From NCBI RefSeq assembly GCF_002117915.1, contig NZ_BDJB01000005.1:420205-484204 (forward strand): a stretch of DNA of 64,000 bases, in the 5' to 3' direction. Position 1 is the stretch's first letter. Each line of letters starts with the position of its first letter. Under the pieces are notes generated by a model. That model was not told where the DNA came from. It searched no databases and saw only the letters and a list, made by a program, of their open reading frames with translations. The translations under genes and the position numbers were made by a program. Source of the stretch: Sphingomonas sp. TZW2008. GTDB taxonomy: Bacteria; Pseudomonadota; Alphaproteobacteria; Sphingomonadales; Sphingomonadaceae. This document shows positions 25,281-33,773 of the stretch, piece after piece.

Positions 25281-27173
25281 TCAGCCGTGGGTGCCGGTCG
25301 CGGCCGCCTCCTCGTCGGCGGGCGGTCCGGCGACATAGCGGGCTTCCGCGATCACGCGCGCCTCCTCGGCGGCGACGGGACGCGAGAAGAGATATCCTTG
25401 AAGGTGGCTCGCCCCGGCAGCGCGCAACAGCGCGACCTGCATCTCAGTTTCGACCCCCTCGGCGATCACGCCGAGTCCGAGTGCACGACCCAGGTGAATG
25501 ATCGAATGAACGATCGCCGCCGACTCCCGCTCGCGACCCATGCCGTCGATGAAGCTGCGATCGATCTTGAGGCTGTCGAGGGCGAATTTGCGGATGTTGT
25601 AGAGGCTCGAATAGCCGGTACCGAAATCGTCCAGCGCGATACGGAAACCCATCTGACGCAGCTTGTACAGCGTCTCGGCTGCACGCTCGGCATCGTCGAA
25701 GATCGCGGTCTCGGTGATCTCGATCTGCAGCCGGTGCGGCTCGACGCCTGCGCGCTGCACCTGCTCCATCACGTGTCCGACGAAGTTGTGCCGGCGGAAC
25801 TGCCGCGGTGAGAAGTTGACCGACACATATTGTCCCGGCCACTGGCTGAGCACTTCGAGCGATTTGGCGAGCACCCAATCGCCGAGCTCGTGGATCAGGT
25901 TCGATTCTTCGGCGATGGGAATGAAGATCGCCGGGCTGATCGGGCCATGCTCCTTGGTATACCAGCGCAGCAGCGCCTCGAAGCCGACGATCTCAAAAGT
26001 ACCGTTGGCGACGATCGGCTGAAATACCATGCCCAGTTCATCGCGCGCGATCGCCTGTGAGAGGCCGTTCTCGATCCGGCGGCGGATGCGAATGCCCTCG
26101 TCCATGCTCTCGTCGAAGAGGCGGGCGTTGTTGCGCCCCTGTCGTTTGGCATCGTTGAGCGCAAGATCGGCGCGGCGCAGCAGATCAACCGGATCGCGCG
26201 CCCCGTCGTCACCGGCGGTGACCACGCCTGCCGACGCTGAACCCTGCACTGAATGCCCGAGCACCTTCATCGTCGTGCCGCATGCTGCGACCACGCGGTC
26301 GCACGCCATCACCGCCGCTTCATCGCCCGCGGTATCGAACAGCAAGCCGAATTCGTCGCCTCCCAGCCGCGCCATCATCCCGCCCTCGGGCAGCGCCGCC
26401 TGCAACACCGAACAGATTTCGCGGATCAGCTCGTCGCCCGCCAAATGCCCGAGCGTATCGTTGACCAGCTTGAACCGGTCGAGATCGACCATCGCGACCG
26501 CGAACCGCCCCGGCCGCCGCACCCGCTCGCCCAACGCGCGCTGGAAGGCGAGCCGGTTGGGTGCGTCGGTCAGCGCGTCGTGGTTGGCAATATGCACCGC
26601 ACGGCTCTCGTTCGCCGCAAGTTCCGCCGCCTGCTCCTCGAGCTGCACCACCTGCTGCGCCAGCACGGCGCGCGCTTCCTCGAGCTCGCGGTCGATCTGC
26701 CAGCGGCGCCCGAGCGCTGTTGCCGTCTGCACGATCTCGGCCACCTCGAACGGCTTGGCGACGTAGAAGATCTTGTCCGGAGGGCCAGCGACGCGGCTGA
26801 TCTCGGCGGGCGAGAAATCCGAATAGCCGGTGACGATCACGATGTTGATGTGCGGATCGAGCGCCCGGATGCGCGCCGCGGTCTCCTTGCCGTCGATCCC
26901 CGGCGGCATGCGCACGTCGATGAACGCGACGGCGAAGGGCTGTCCGTCGCGCAGCGCTTCTTCGACCGCGCCGACCGCGTCGAGCCCCTGCATGTGGTGA
27001 ACGCACGCGAATGTCGGGGTGTCCGCTGCCTGCTCGGCGTCGCCCGCTCCCTCACCGAACAGATCGCTCGCCATTGCCGACAGCGCGGATGCGGCACCGT
27101 CCGCGATCGGCGCGAAGCTGCGCCGATAGGATTCGTGCATCGCGGGTTCGTCGTCAACGATCAGCAAACGCAT
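25281..27173 (-). CDS. Response regulator with REC, GGDEF and EAL domains
   Basis: The REC domain starts MRLLIVDDEP and has its phosphoacceptor in VAFIDVRMPPGIDG (Asp86), with a Lys in YVAKPF. Between the first strand and the rest of REC is an insert of about 45 residues (roughly 25-70). A coiled-coil linker (about 160-190) leads to a GGDEF domain with intact RLGGDEF, then an EAL domain with GFEALLRW, IEITETAIFDD, ALDDFGTGYSSL and GVIAEGVET. Both the cyclase and the phosphodiesterase motifs look intact, so it could make or break cyclic-di-GMP. The ATG at 27173 is preceded by about 110 bases of non-coding sequence. The gene is followed by its likely kinase. Confidence 0.9.
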   Translation of the reverse strand: MRLLIVDDEPAMHESYRRSFAPIADGAASALSAMASDLFGEGAGDAEQAADTPTFACVHHMQGLDAVGAVEEALRDGQPFAVAFIDVRMPPGIDGKETAARIRALDPHINIVIVTGYSDFSPAEISRVAGPPDKIFYVAKPFEVAEIVQTATALGRRWQIDRELEEARAVLAQQVVQLEEQAAELAANESRAVHIANHDALTDAPNRLAFQRALGERVRRPGRFAVAMVDLDRFKLVNDTLGHLAGDELIREICSVLQAALPEGGMMARLGGDEFGLLFDTAGDEAAVMACDRVVAACGTTMKVLGHSVQGSASAGVVTAGDDGARDPVDLLRRADLALNDAKRQGRNNARLFDESMDEGIRIRRRIENGLSQAIARDELGMVFQPIVANGTFEIVGFEALLRWYTKEHGPISPAIFIPIAEESNLIHELGDWVLAKSLEVLSQWPGQYVSVNFSPRQFRRHNFVGHVMEQVQRAGVEPHRLQIEITETAIFDDAERAAETLYKLRQMGFRIALDDFGTGYSSLYNIRKFALDSLKIDRSFIDGMGRERESAAIVHSIIHLGRALGLGVIAEGVETEMQVALLRAAGASHLQGYLFSRPVAAEEARVIAEARYVAGPPADEEAAATGTHG

Positions 27174-27286
27174 CAGCCATACCTCGAACGCCGGGCGACC
27201 GACCGCCCGAACCGATAGGCCATTCGTAAGTGGACGAGGTTACCGCTGCGTAAACGATATTCTTCCGCAGACTCGCGGCCTTTGCG

Positions 27287-28180
27287 TCAGGCGTGCGACA
27301 GCGCCTGCTGGCCAAGTACGATCGCCCCGAGCGGCCCTGCGTTGTTGCCCAGCGCTGGCGGCACGATGAACGTATCGACGTCTTCCACCTCGGGTATCGC
27401 GATATAGCCGCCAAGCGACTGACGCAGCGCGGCGCGCACGCGCGGGAACAGGAACTGGCTTCCCACCATCACGCCGCCGCCCACCACGATGCGGCGCGGC
27501 ACGCCGGTCAGCACCACCATGTGCAGCATCTGCGCCAGCGCGTGCACCACGCCGTCCCACGCCGGATGATCGGGCGGCAGTTCCTCCCCCTTGATCCCGC
27601 TACGCGCGGCGATCGCGGGCCCCGATGCGAGTCCTTCGACACAGGCGCCGTGGAACGGGCACACCCCGCTCCAATCGTCGCCGGCGAGGCGTTGCGGGCG
27701 AACGTGGCCGAGCTCGCTGTGCGTCAGGCCATCGACGGGTCGCCCGTGCGCAACCAACCCTACACCGATTCCGGTCCCCACGGTGACATAGGCGAGATCG
27801 TCGAGCCCCGCCGCCGCGCCCCATCGCGCTTCGCCAAGCGCCGCGCCGACGACGTCGCTGTGGAACCTCGTCGGCACGCCGTATCGTGCCGCCAGCCTGC
27901 GCGCCACGTCGGTACCCGCCCAGCCCGGCTTGGGCGTCGAGCTGATGCGGCCATAGTCGCCCGCTTTGGGATCGATCGATACCGGCCCGAAGCTCGCGAT
28001 GCCGAGCGCCGCATAGCCGCGCCAGCCGTCGATCACCGCTTCGATCGCCGCCAGCGTCTCGTCGGGCTTGGTCGTCGGCAGCTCGACGCGCTCGTGAACC
28101 GCCTCCGGCCCGCTCGCCAGGATGACGATGCACTTGGTGCCGCCCAGTTCGACCCCGGCGATCAGCGGCGCGTCGTCCAT
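27287..28180 (-). CDS. ROK-family sugar kinase (fructokinase-like)
   Basis: AGVELGGTKCIVILASG gives the ATP-binding loop. VTVGTGIGVGLVAHG, SELGHVRP and CPFHGACVEGLASGPA carry the ROK zinc-finger-like cluster, which here is C-x2-H-x2-C only. PRRIVVGGGVMVG closes the ATPase fold. The glucose/fructose phosphotransferase role is inferred from this family pattern. I prefer ATG 28180 because GGAGG lies seven bases upstream; an ATG at 28186 overlaps the MarR stop (ATGA) but leaves the ribosome-binding site one base away. The gene is translationally coupled to the marR-type gene, an odd partner for a sugar kinase, so the shared transcript may be incidental. Confidence 0.85.
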   Translation of the reverse strand: MDDAPLIAGVELGGTKCIVILASGPEAVHERVELPTTKPDETLAAIEAVIDGWRGYAALGIASFGPVSIDPKAGDYGRISSTPKPGWAGTDVARRLAARYGVPTRFHSDVVGAALGEARWGAAAGLDDLAYVTVGTGIGVGLVAHGRPVDGLTHSELGHVRPQRLAGDDWSGVCPFHGACVEGLASGPAIAARSGIKGEELPPDHPAWDGVVHALAQMLHMVVLTGVPRRIVVGGGVMVGSQFLFPRVRAALRQSLGGYIAIPEVEDVDTFIVPPALGNNAGPLGAIVLGQQALSHA

Positions 28181-28182
28181 CG

Positions 28183-28623
28183 TCATTCCTCCAGCGCCGC
28201 GGCGTCGATCCGCCGCAGCATCGCAACGAAGCCGTCGAGTTCGGCCTTGGTGAAGCGCGCGAACACCTTCGCCTCCAGCTCGATCGCCTTCGGCGCGACG
28301 CTGGCGTAGAGGTCCCGCCCCGCGCTGGTCAGCGACAGATGGTGCGATCTCTTGTCGCCGGGGTTGGGCGCGCGCATCAGCAGCCCGCGATCGACGAGCG
28401 CGATCGCAGCGCGACTCACCGTCACCTTGTCCATCCGCGTCCGTTCGCCGATCTCGGCCTGGGTGATCGCCGCCGCCTCCGCCACCACCGCGACGAGCCG
28501 CCACTCGGGGATGGTCAGCCCGAACAGCGATTCGTAAGCGCGCGCGATGCGATCGCTGACGAGGTTCGACGTGATCGAGAGGCGATACGGCAGGAACCGG
28601 TCGAGCACGAGCTGGTTGGTCAT
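28183..28623 (-). CDS. MarR-family transcriptional regulator, likely of homogentisate catabolism
   Basis: This 146-residue winged-helix protein carries TIPEWRLVAVVAEAAAITQA, the recognition helix region RTMRDKVTVSRAAIALV-like (RMDKVTVSRA) and a wing with DKRSHHLSLTSAG, all standard MarR features. It is transcribed divergently from hpd, with 78 bases between the starts. That gap holds two copies of an ATCGTKTCAAATG-type palindrome, so it probably represses hpd-hmgA and itself, with a pathway intermediate as inducer. The protein resembles HmgR/HpaR-type regulators by position, but sequence alone does not fix the ligand. The ATG is at 28623. Confidence 0.85.
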   Translation of the reverse strand: MTNQLVLDRFLPYRLSITSNLVSDRIARAYESLFGLTIPEWRLVAVVAEAAAITQAEIGERTRMDKVTVSRAAIALVDRGLLMRAPNPGDKRSHHLSLTSAGRDLYASVAPKAIELEAKVFARFTKAELDGFVAMLRRIDAAALEE

Positions 28624-28636
28624 GATGCCAGCGGTA

Positions 28637-28682
28637 GCATTTGACACGATCCGCTCAAGGCGCGATGATCGTTTCAAATGAT
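28637..28682. promoter_or_regulatory. Paired MarR-type operator between the regulator and hpd
   Basis: ATCGTTTCAAATGAT at 28668-28682 is a 15-base near-perfect palindrome around a central C (one mismatched pair). A second copy lies in reverse at 28637-28651 (GATCGTGTCAAATGC on the minus strand). The outer arms also form an exact CATTTGA/TCAAATG inverted repeat (28638-28644 and 28674-28680). Each copy lies just upstream of one of the two divergent genes. This is the layout of an autoregulated MarR operator. Binding is inferred, not shown. Confidence 0.6.
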
Positions 28683-28701
28683 ACCAGATGAGGGTGCCGT
28701 C

Positions 28702-29787
28702 ATGTCCACCGCCATTTCGCTCGACACGCCGACCGCCGATATCGCGCCAAACTCTTCGTCCAACCCGCTCGGCCTCAACGGCTTCGAATTCGTCGAATTC
28801 ACCTCGCCCGATCCCGACGCGATGGCGCGACAGTTCGAGCAGCTCGGCTTCGTCGCGACGCATCGCCACCCGACCAAGAACATCACGCGCTACAAGCAGG
28901 GCCGCATCAACCTGATGCTCAACCGCGACGAGGCGGGCCGGGTGAAGCAGTTCCGCAACGAACACGGCGCCTCGGCCAGCGCGATGGCGTTCCGCGTCGC
29001 CGATCCGGCCAAGGCGGTCGAGTGGGCGGTCGCCAACGGCGCCGAGCTGACCGACGAGGACGATACCGTCATCAAGGGGATCGGCGGCTCGTACCTTTAT
29101 TTCATCAAGGACGGCGTGGATCTCTATGCCAATTGGGCGGAATATCCGGGCTGGCAGGAGGCCGAGGCCAAGAACAACGTCGGGCTCGACCTGCTCGATC
29201 ACCTTACCCACAACGTTCGCCGCGGCCAAATGCAGGTATGGAGCCAGTTCTACCGCACGCTCTTCAATTTCGAGGAGCAGAAGTATTTCGACATCAAGGG
29301 CAAGGCGACGGGCCTGTTCAGCCAGGCGATGATCGCGCCCGACAAGGCGATCCGTATCCCGCTGAACGAGAGCCAGGACGACAATTCGCAGATCGAGGAA
29401 TTCATCCGCGAATATCAGGGCGAAGGCATCCAGCACCTCGCGCTGACCACCGACGACATCTACGACACCGTCGAGCGGCTGCGTGCCCGCGGAGTGAAGC
29501 TGCAGGACACGATCGAGACCTATTACGAGCTGGTCGACAAGCGCGTCCCCGGCCACGGCGAGGATCTCGAGCGGCTGCGCAAGAACCGCATCCTGCTCGA
29601 CGGCTCGATCGAGAATGGCGAGGGCATCCTGCTCCAGATCTTCACCGAGAACATGTTCGGCCCGATCTTCTTTGAGATCATTCAGCGCAAGGGCAACGAA
29701 GGCTTCGGCAACGGCAACTTTCAGGCGCTGTTCGAGTCGATCGAGCTCGACCAGATCCGTCGGGGCGTCATCAAGGTCGATGCGTAA
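28702..29787 (+). CDS. hpd: 4-hydroxyphenylpyruvate dioxygenase
   Basis: The two vicinal-oxygen-chelate halves are visible. The N-terminal half contains [20 protein letters not shown]. The catalytic half has the three iron ligands in context: LLDHLTHNV (His), [15 protein letters not shown] (His) and [18 protein letters not shown] (Glu). HPPD converts 4-hydroxyphenylpyruvate to homogentisate in tyrosine degradation. The 361-residue length is standard. The ATG at 28702 has GAGGG upstream; a longer frame from 28678 starts inside the operator and is unlikely. hmgA follows after 152 bases, on the same strand. Confidence 0.95.
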   Translation: MSTAISLDTPTADIAPNSSSNPLGLNGFEFVEFTSPDPDAMARQFEQLGFVATHRHPTKNITRYKQGRINLMLNRDEAGRVKQFRNEHGASASAMAFRVADPAKAVEWAVANGAELTDEDDTVIKGIGGSYLYFIKDGVDLYANWAEYPGWQEAEAKNNVGLDLLDHLTHNVRRGQMQVWSQFYRTLFNFEEQKYFDIKGKATGLFSQAMIAPDKAIRIPLNESQDDNSQIEEFIREYQGEGIQHLALTTDDIYDTVERLRARGVKLQDTIETYYELVDKRVPGHGEDLERLRKNRILLDGSIENGEGILLQIFTENMFGPIFFEIIQRKGNEGFGNGNFQALFESIELDQIRRGVIKVDA

Positions 29788-29801
29788 GCATCGACCGGAC
29801 G

Positions 29802-29886
29802 CGAGCGCAAAGGCGCTCGGACCCGACCGGCCAGCGCGGCATAGCCGGCGCACAGGGCGCGGCTTTGCCGCGTCTGACGCGCCGGC
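29802..29886 (+). repeat. Stacked inverted repeats between hpd and hmgA
   Basis: Two structures occupy most of this 152-base gap. The first is a CGAGCGC/GCGCTCG stem with an AAAG loop (29802-29819). The second is nested: an outer GCCGGCGC/GCGCCGGC stem (29844-29851 with 29879-29886) encloses an inner CGCGGC-TTT-GCCGCG hairpin (29858-29872). No U-run follows either, so they are not classical terminators. They could stabilise the hpd message or tune hmgA expression. Confidence 0.55.
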
Positions 29887-29939
29887 GAGCCACACCACCC
29901 GATACGCGTAACATAAACAAGAACCCGCCCGAGGTGAGG

Positions 29940-31244
29940 ATGCTCAGCGACACTGCAACCCGCGCGAACAGTTCCGCCTACACCCCCGGCTTCGGCAACC
30001 ATGTCTCGACCGAAGCGGTGCCCGGCGCCCTGCCCATCGGTCGCAACTCGCCGCAGAAGCCGCCATACGGGCTCTACGCGGAACAGCTCTCGGGCACCGC
30101 CTTCACCGCGCCGCGCCACGAGAATCGCCGCTCATGGCTCTATCGCCTGCGTCCCTCGGCCGAGCACCCGCCCTTCACCCGCTACGATGGCGCACCACGC
30201 TTCGCGCCGGGCACCGTCAAGGAGCCGCTCGCACCTAACCGCCTGCGCTGGGATCCCGTCGCCCCGATCGGCAACGTCGACCTGATCGATGGCATGACGA
30301 CGATGCTGGCGAACCGCGATCCCGCCGATCTCGAAGGCGTCGCGATCCACATCTATGCCGCTGACCGCGACATGGAGAACCGCGTCTTCGTCGATGCCGA
30401 CGGCGAATTGCTCTTCGTGCCACAGGAAGGTCGGCTGACGCTACTCACCGAGCTTGGCCGCATCGACATCGAAACCGGTCAGATCGCACTCGTGCCGCGC
30501 GGCGTGCGCTTCCGCGCGCTTCTGCCCGATGGCCTGGCGCGCGGCTATGTGATGGAAAACCACGGCGCGATGTTCCGCCTGCCCGATCTCGGGCCGATCG
30601 GGGCCAACGGCCTCGCCAACCCGCGCGATTTCGAAACCCCCGACGCCTGGTTCGAGGATCGCGACGAGCAGGTCGAGGTGATCCAGAAATATCTCGGTAG
30701 CCTGTGGCGTACCGAGCTTCATCACTCGCCGCTCGATGTCGTCGCGTGGCACGGCAATCTCGCGCCGTGGCGCTACGATCTGGCCCATTTCAACTCCATC
30801 AACACCGTCAGCTTCGACCATCCCGATCCGTCAATCTTCACCGTGCTGACTTCGCCGTCGGACGTGCCGGGCCGCGCCAACGCCGATTTCGTGATCTTCC
30901 CGCCGCGCTGGATGGTGGCGGAGGATACGTTCCGCCCGCCCTGGTTCCACCGCAACATCATGTCCGAAGCGATGGGCCTCATCACCGGCGCCTATGACGC
31001 CAAGGCCGAGGGGTTCCGCCCCGGCGGGCTCTCGCTCCACAATCTGCTGAGTGGTCACGGGCCGGACAAGGCGACGTGGGACGCCGCCTCCAATGCCGAT
31101 CTGAAACCGCACAAGATCGGTGGCACGATGGCGTTCATGCTCGAGAGCTGCTGGCCGTATCGCCCGACGGCCTTCGCGCTGGAACATGCCCAGCCCGATT
31201 ACGACGCCTGCTGGGCCGATTTCCCCAAGGCACGCCTGCCCTGA
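29940..31244 (+). CDS. hmgA: Homogentisate 1,2-dioxygenase
   Basis: The protein opens [19 protein letters not shown] and contains [24 protein letters not shown]-type cupin sequence ([16 protein letters not shown]), [19 protein letters not shown] and [15 protein letters not shown]. These are hallmarks of HmgA, whose active site uses His/Glu iron ligands around the PPWFHRN segment. It cleaves homogentisate to maleylacetoacetate. The length, 434 residues from ATG 29940, is standard, and GAGGTGAGG provides a good ribosome-binding site. Maleylacetoacetate isomerase and fumarylacetoacetase, needed to finish the route, are not clearly present in this window. Confidence 0.95.
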   Translation: MLSDTATRANSSAYTPGFGNHVSTEAVPGALPIGRNSPQKPPYGLYAEQLSGTAFTAPRHENRRSWLYRLRPSAEHPPFTRYDGAPRFAPGTVKEPLAPNRLRWDPVAPIGNVDLIDGMTTMLANRDPADLEGVAIHIYAADRDMENRVFVDADGELLFVPQEGRLTLLTELGRIDIETGQIALVPRGVRFRALLPDGLARGYVMENHGAMFRLPDLGPIGANGLANPRDFETPDAWFEDRDEQVEVIQKYLGSLWRTELHHSPLDVVAWHGNLAPWRYDLAHFNSINTVSFDHPDPSIFTVLTSPSDVPGRANADFVIFPPRWMVAEDTFRPPWFHRNIMSEAMGLITGAYDAKAEGFRPGGLSLHNLLSGHGPDKATWDAASNADLKPHKIGGTMAFMLESCWPYRPTAFALEHAQPDYDACWADFPKARLP

Positions 31245-31591
31245 CCGAGCGGCTCACCACGACGCCTGCCGGCGTCACACTCGGTGCGCTCGATCAGATC
31301 GCCGAGGGTGCCGCGCGCGGCTTCGTCCTCGAGATGCGTGCCGGCCGCTTCCACGGCTTCGTCGTCCGCCGCGGCGATGCCGCGTTCGGCTACGTCGACC
31401 GCTGCCCGCACATGGGGCTGCCGCTCGCGCAGAAGCTCGACGATTACGTTGCCGACGATCGCATCGTGTGCAGCTGGCACGGCGCGCTGTTCGATCCGGA
31501 GAGCGGCGCGTGCCTCGGCGGTCCGTGCCCCGGCACGCGCTTGACGCCGTGGCCCGTTCGGGTGGAGGCTGGCACCATCGTCACGGCGTGA
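31241..31591 (+). CDS. Small Rieske [2Fe-2S] protein
   Basis: The cluster-binding pairs are [12 protein letters not shown] and [16 protein letters not shown], giving the C-x-H ... C-x2-H pattern of Rieske ferredoxins. The product of about 116 residues is a bare Rieske domain. No ATG, GTG or TTG fits after the hmgA stop. The frame passes through CTG at 31241, which overlaps the hmgA TGA as CTGA, so the start is either this CTG or an upstream codon inside hmgA. It is followed by a hydrolase after 10 bases. It may transfer electrons to an unidentified oxygenase or be a sensory protein; function is not known. Confidence 0.75.
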   Translation: MTERLTTTPAGVTLGALDQIAEGAARGFVLEMRAGRFHGFVVRRGDAAFGYVDRCPHMGLPLAQKLDDYVADDRIVCSWHGALFDPESGACLGGPCPGTRLTPWPVRVEAGTIVTA

Positions 31592-31601
31592 GGGAGAGGC
31601 C

Positions 31602-32480
31602 ATGAAGGCGCGCGCGAACGGCATCGAACTCGAATACGAAAGCTTCGGCGATCCCGCCGATCCCACCATCCTGCTCGTCATGGGGCTTGGCGCGCAGCTG
31701 ACGTTATGGCCGTTGCCGCTGGTCGAGGCGCTGGTCGCGCGCGGTTTCCACGTCGTGCGTTACGACAATCGCGATGTCGGCCTGTCGACCAAGCTCGACC
31801 GCGCCGGCCGTCCGCGCCTCGGGCTGATGATGATGCAGCGGCTGTTGCGCATGCAGCCGCGTGTCGCCTATACGCTCGGCGACATGGCCGCCGATGCGAT
31901 CGGCCTGCTTGATCACCTCGACGTGCACCAGGCGCACATCGTCGGCGCGTCGATGGGCGGGATGATCGCGCAGCTCGTTGCGGCGACCTATCCCGATCGC
32001 ACACTGTCGCTCACCTCGATCATGTCGACGACGGGCAATCCCGCGCTGCCGCGCGCGACCCGCGAGGCGATGGACGTGCTCGTCAATCGGCCCAAGACGA
32101 CCGATATCGACGCGCTCGTCGCGCATGGCATCCGCGCGGCGCAGGTCACCGGCAGCCCGGCCTATCCCGTTGCGCCGGATGTCCTCGCGACCCGCGTGCG
32201 CGAGACGATCGAGCGATCGACCTACCCCGACGGCTTCGCACGCCAGATGGCCGCGATCATCGCCGACGGCGACCGGCGCCGGCGGCTGAAGGCGATCAAG
32301 GCGCCGACGGTCGTCGTCCACGGCGCCGCCGATCCGCTCGTTCCGGTCGAGGGCGGGCGCGATACCGCGTCGAGCATCCCGGGTGCGCGACTCGTCGAGA
32401 TCCCCGGCATGGGCCATAATTTGCCGGTCGAGCTGGTGCCGCAGATCGTCGCCGCGATCGAGAGCGTGGCGCGGCCATGA
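31602..32480 (+). CDS. Alpha/beta hydrolase
   Basis: The canonical fold marks are ILLVMGLGAQLTLWP (oxyanion strand), VVRYDNRDVGLSTKLD, the nucleophile elbow IVGASMGGMIAQLVAA, the acidic residue after strand 6-7 (VVVHGAADPLVPVEGG) and the catalytic His in PGMGHNLPVEL. It is 292 residues. GGGAGAGG precedes the ATG. It lies between the Rieske gene (10-base gap) and a DsbA-like gene (ATGA overlap), so it belongs to the unit downstream of hmgA. The substrate is unknown. Fumarylacetoacetate or an ester intermediate is only a guess from context. Confidence 0.88.
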   Translation: MKARANGIELEYESFGDPADPTILLVMGLGAQLTLWPLPLVEALVARGFHVVRYDNRDVGLSTKLDRAGRPRLGLMMMQRLLRMQPRVAYTLGDMAADAIGLLDHLDVHQAHIVGASMGGMIAQLVAATYPDRTLSLTSIMSTTGNPALPRATREAMDVLVNRPKTTDIDALVAHGIRAAQVTGSPAYPVAPDVLATRVRETIERSTYPDGFARQMAAIIADGDRRRRLKAIKAPTVVVHGAADPLVPVEGGRDTASSIPGARLVEIPGMGHNLPVELVPQIVAAIESVARP

Positions 32481-33136
32481 GCGCCGAAGCCGCACCCTCC
32501 CGCCGGCTGCGGATCGACTTCGTCTCCGACGTCGTCTGCCCGTGGTGCCTGATCGGCCTCGCCAACCTCGAACGCGCGCTGGCCCAAGTGGCGGACGAGG
32601 TGAGCGTCGATCTCGTCTTCCACCCGCTGCAGCTTAATCCCGGCCTGCCGCCCGAGGGGGAGGCGGTCGCGGACAATATGGCGCGCAAGTACGGCATCAC
32701 GCCCGACGAGGCACGCACGCGCGGCGGCGCGGTGCGCGCTGCTGCGGAGGAAGCCGGCGTGTCCTTGGCCGGCCGCCCCGACCGGCTCTACGACACGTTC
32801 GACGCGCACCGCCTGCTCCACTGGGCCTGCGAAAAAGGCCAGCAGCGCGCGCTCAAGCACGCCCTGCTCGCCGCGCATTTCACGCACGGCCGCAACGTGT
32901 CCGATCACGCCGTCCTCGCCGACGCCGCGGCAGACGTGGGTCTCGACCGAGCCGAGGCGATCGAGGTCCTCGCCAAGGGTCGCTACGCCACCGCGGTTCA
33001 CGACGACGAAATCGCGTGGCGCGCCGAAGGGATCACGGCGGTGCCGACGATGGTGATCGATCGCGAGTTCGTGATCAGCGGCGCGCAGGCACCTGAGCGG
33101 ATCGCCCGCGCGCTGCGCAAGCTCGCCGCGCGTTAG
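32477..33136 (+). CDS. DsbA-family (FrnE-like) thiol oxidoreductase
   Basis: The active site CPWC sits at residues 21-24 right after the first strand (IDFVSDVVCPWC), and the cis-Pro appears in GITAVPTMVID. There is no signal peptide, so the protein is cytosolic, as in FrnE-type proteins. The family also includes 2-hydroxychromene-2-carboxylate isomerase-like GST-kappa proteins; retention of both Cys favours redox or isomerase function. It overlaps the hydrolase gene by ATGA and ends in an overlap with the convergent GST gene (TTAG at 33133-33136). Confidence 0.87.
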   Translation: MSAEAAPSRRLRIDFVSDVVCPWCLIGLANLERALAQVADEVSVDLVFHPLQLNPGLPPEGEAVADNMARKYGITPDEARTRGGAVRAAAEEAGVSLAGRPDRLYDTFDAHRLLHWACEKGQQRALKHALLAAHFTHGRNVSDHAVLADAAADVGLDRAEAIEVLAKGRYATAVHDDEIAWRAEGITAVPTMVIDREFVISGAQAPERIARALRKLAAR

Positions 33137-33762
33137 ACCGCCAGCTCGCCCTTCTGCGCCGCCTTGGCGCGCGCGAAGCCCTCGCGCGCCCTGAGCCGCT
33201 CCCAATAGGCTGCGGTCGCCGGCGGGAAGCCGTTGTCGATCTTGAGGCTCTTGGCGAGCAACAGCGCGTAGCCAACCGAGATATCGGCCATGGTGAAGCG
33301 ATCGCCGACCAACCAGTCACGCCCGTCGAGCGCGCGCTCGACGTGGCGTAGCCGCGAGTGGAACCACTGCGCGTAGTCGTCGGCGGCCTGCGGCAAGCGT
33401 CGCTCCGGCGACTCGAGCATGCGGTAGCGCAGCACCAAAGTCTGCGGGAAGGTCAGCGTCGCCTCGCCGAAGTGCAGCCAGTTGAGCCACGCGCCGTAAT
33501 CCGCGTCGTCCGGCGCGACGGCGAGGTCGCTCGGCCCGTGCCGCACTGCCAGATATTCTAGCATCGCCGCCGATTCGCTCATCCGCGTCGCACCGTCGAC
33601 CAGCAGCGGGATCGTCCCCAGCGGATTGACGTCGAGGTACGCCGGCTCGCGCACGCGCGGTGGGAAGGGCAAAAGGTGCAGCCGGTACGGCAGTCGCATC
33701 TCCTCCAGCGCCCATAGCGGGCGGAACGATCGCGCGTCGGCGCAATGGTAAAGCTCGATCAT
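33133..33762 (-). CDS. Glutathione S-transferase family protein
   Basis: The thioredoxin-like N-terminal domain starts MIELYHCADARSFRPLWALE and has the glutathione-binding cis-Pro block NPLGTIPLLVDGATRMSESA. The helical C-terminal domain has RDWLVGDRFTMADISVG (the N-capping box). At 209 residues it is a standard GST. It does not show the SSCSWRVR start of zeta-class maleylacetoacetate isomerases, so I do not assign that role despite hmgA nearby. It ends opposite the DsbA-like gene, and lies 11 bases after the carboxylase gene on the same strand. Confidence 0.88.
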   Translation of the reverse strand: MIELYHCADARSFRPLWALEEMRLPYRLHLLPFPPRVREPAYLDVNPLGTIPLLVDGATRMSESAAMLEYLAVRHGPSDLAVAPDDADYGAWLNWLHFGEATLTFPQTLVLRYRMLESPERRLPQAADDYAQWFHSRLRHVERALDGRDWLVGDRFTMADISVGYALLLAKSLKIDNGFPPATAAYWERLRAREGFARAKAAQKGELAV

Positions 33763-33773
33763 CGTCCACTATC

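Noticed and set aside
28624..29898. A long minus-strand extension of the MarR frame (571 codons in total) opposite hpd
   Set aside because: The MarR homology starts at the ATG at 28623. The extension is antisense to hpd, which has all its iron ligands.
33133..33762. GST gene as maleylacetoacetate isomerase for the hmgA pathway
   Set aside because: The zeta-class SSCSWRVR-type start is absent, and the gene belongs to the carboxylase transcript on the other strand.
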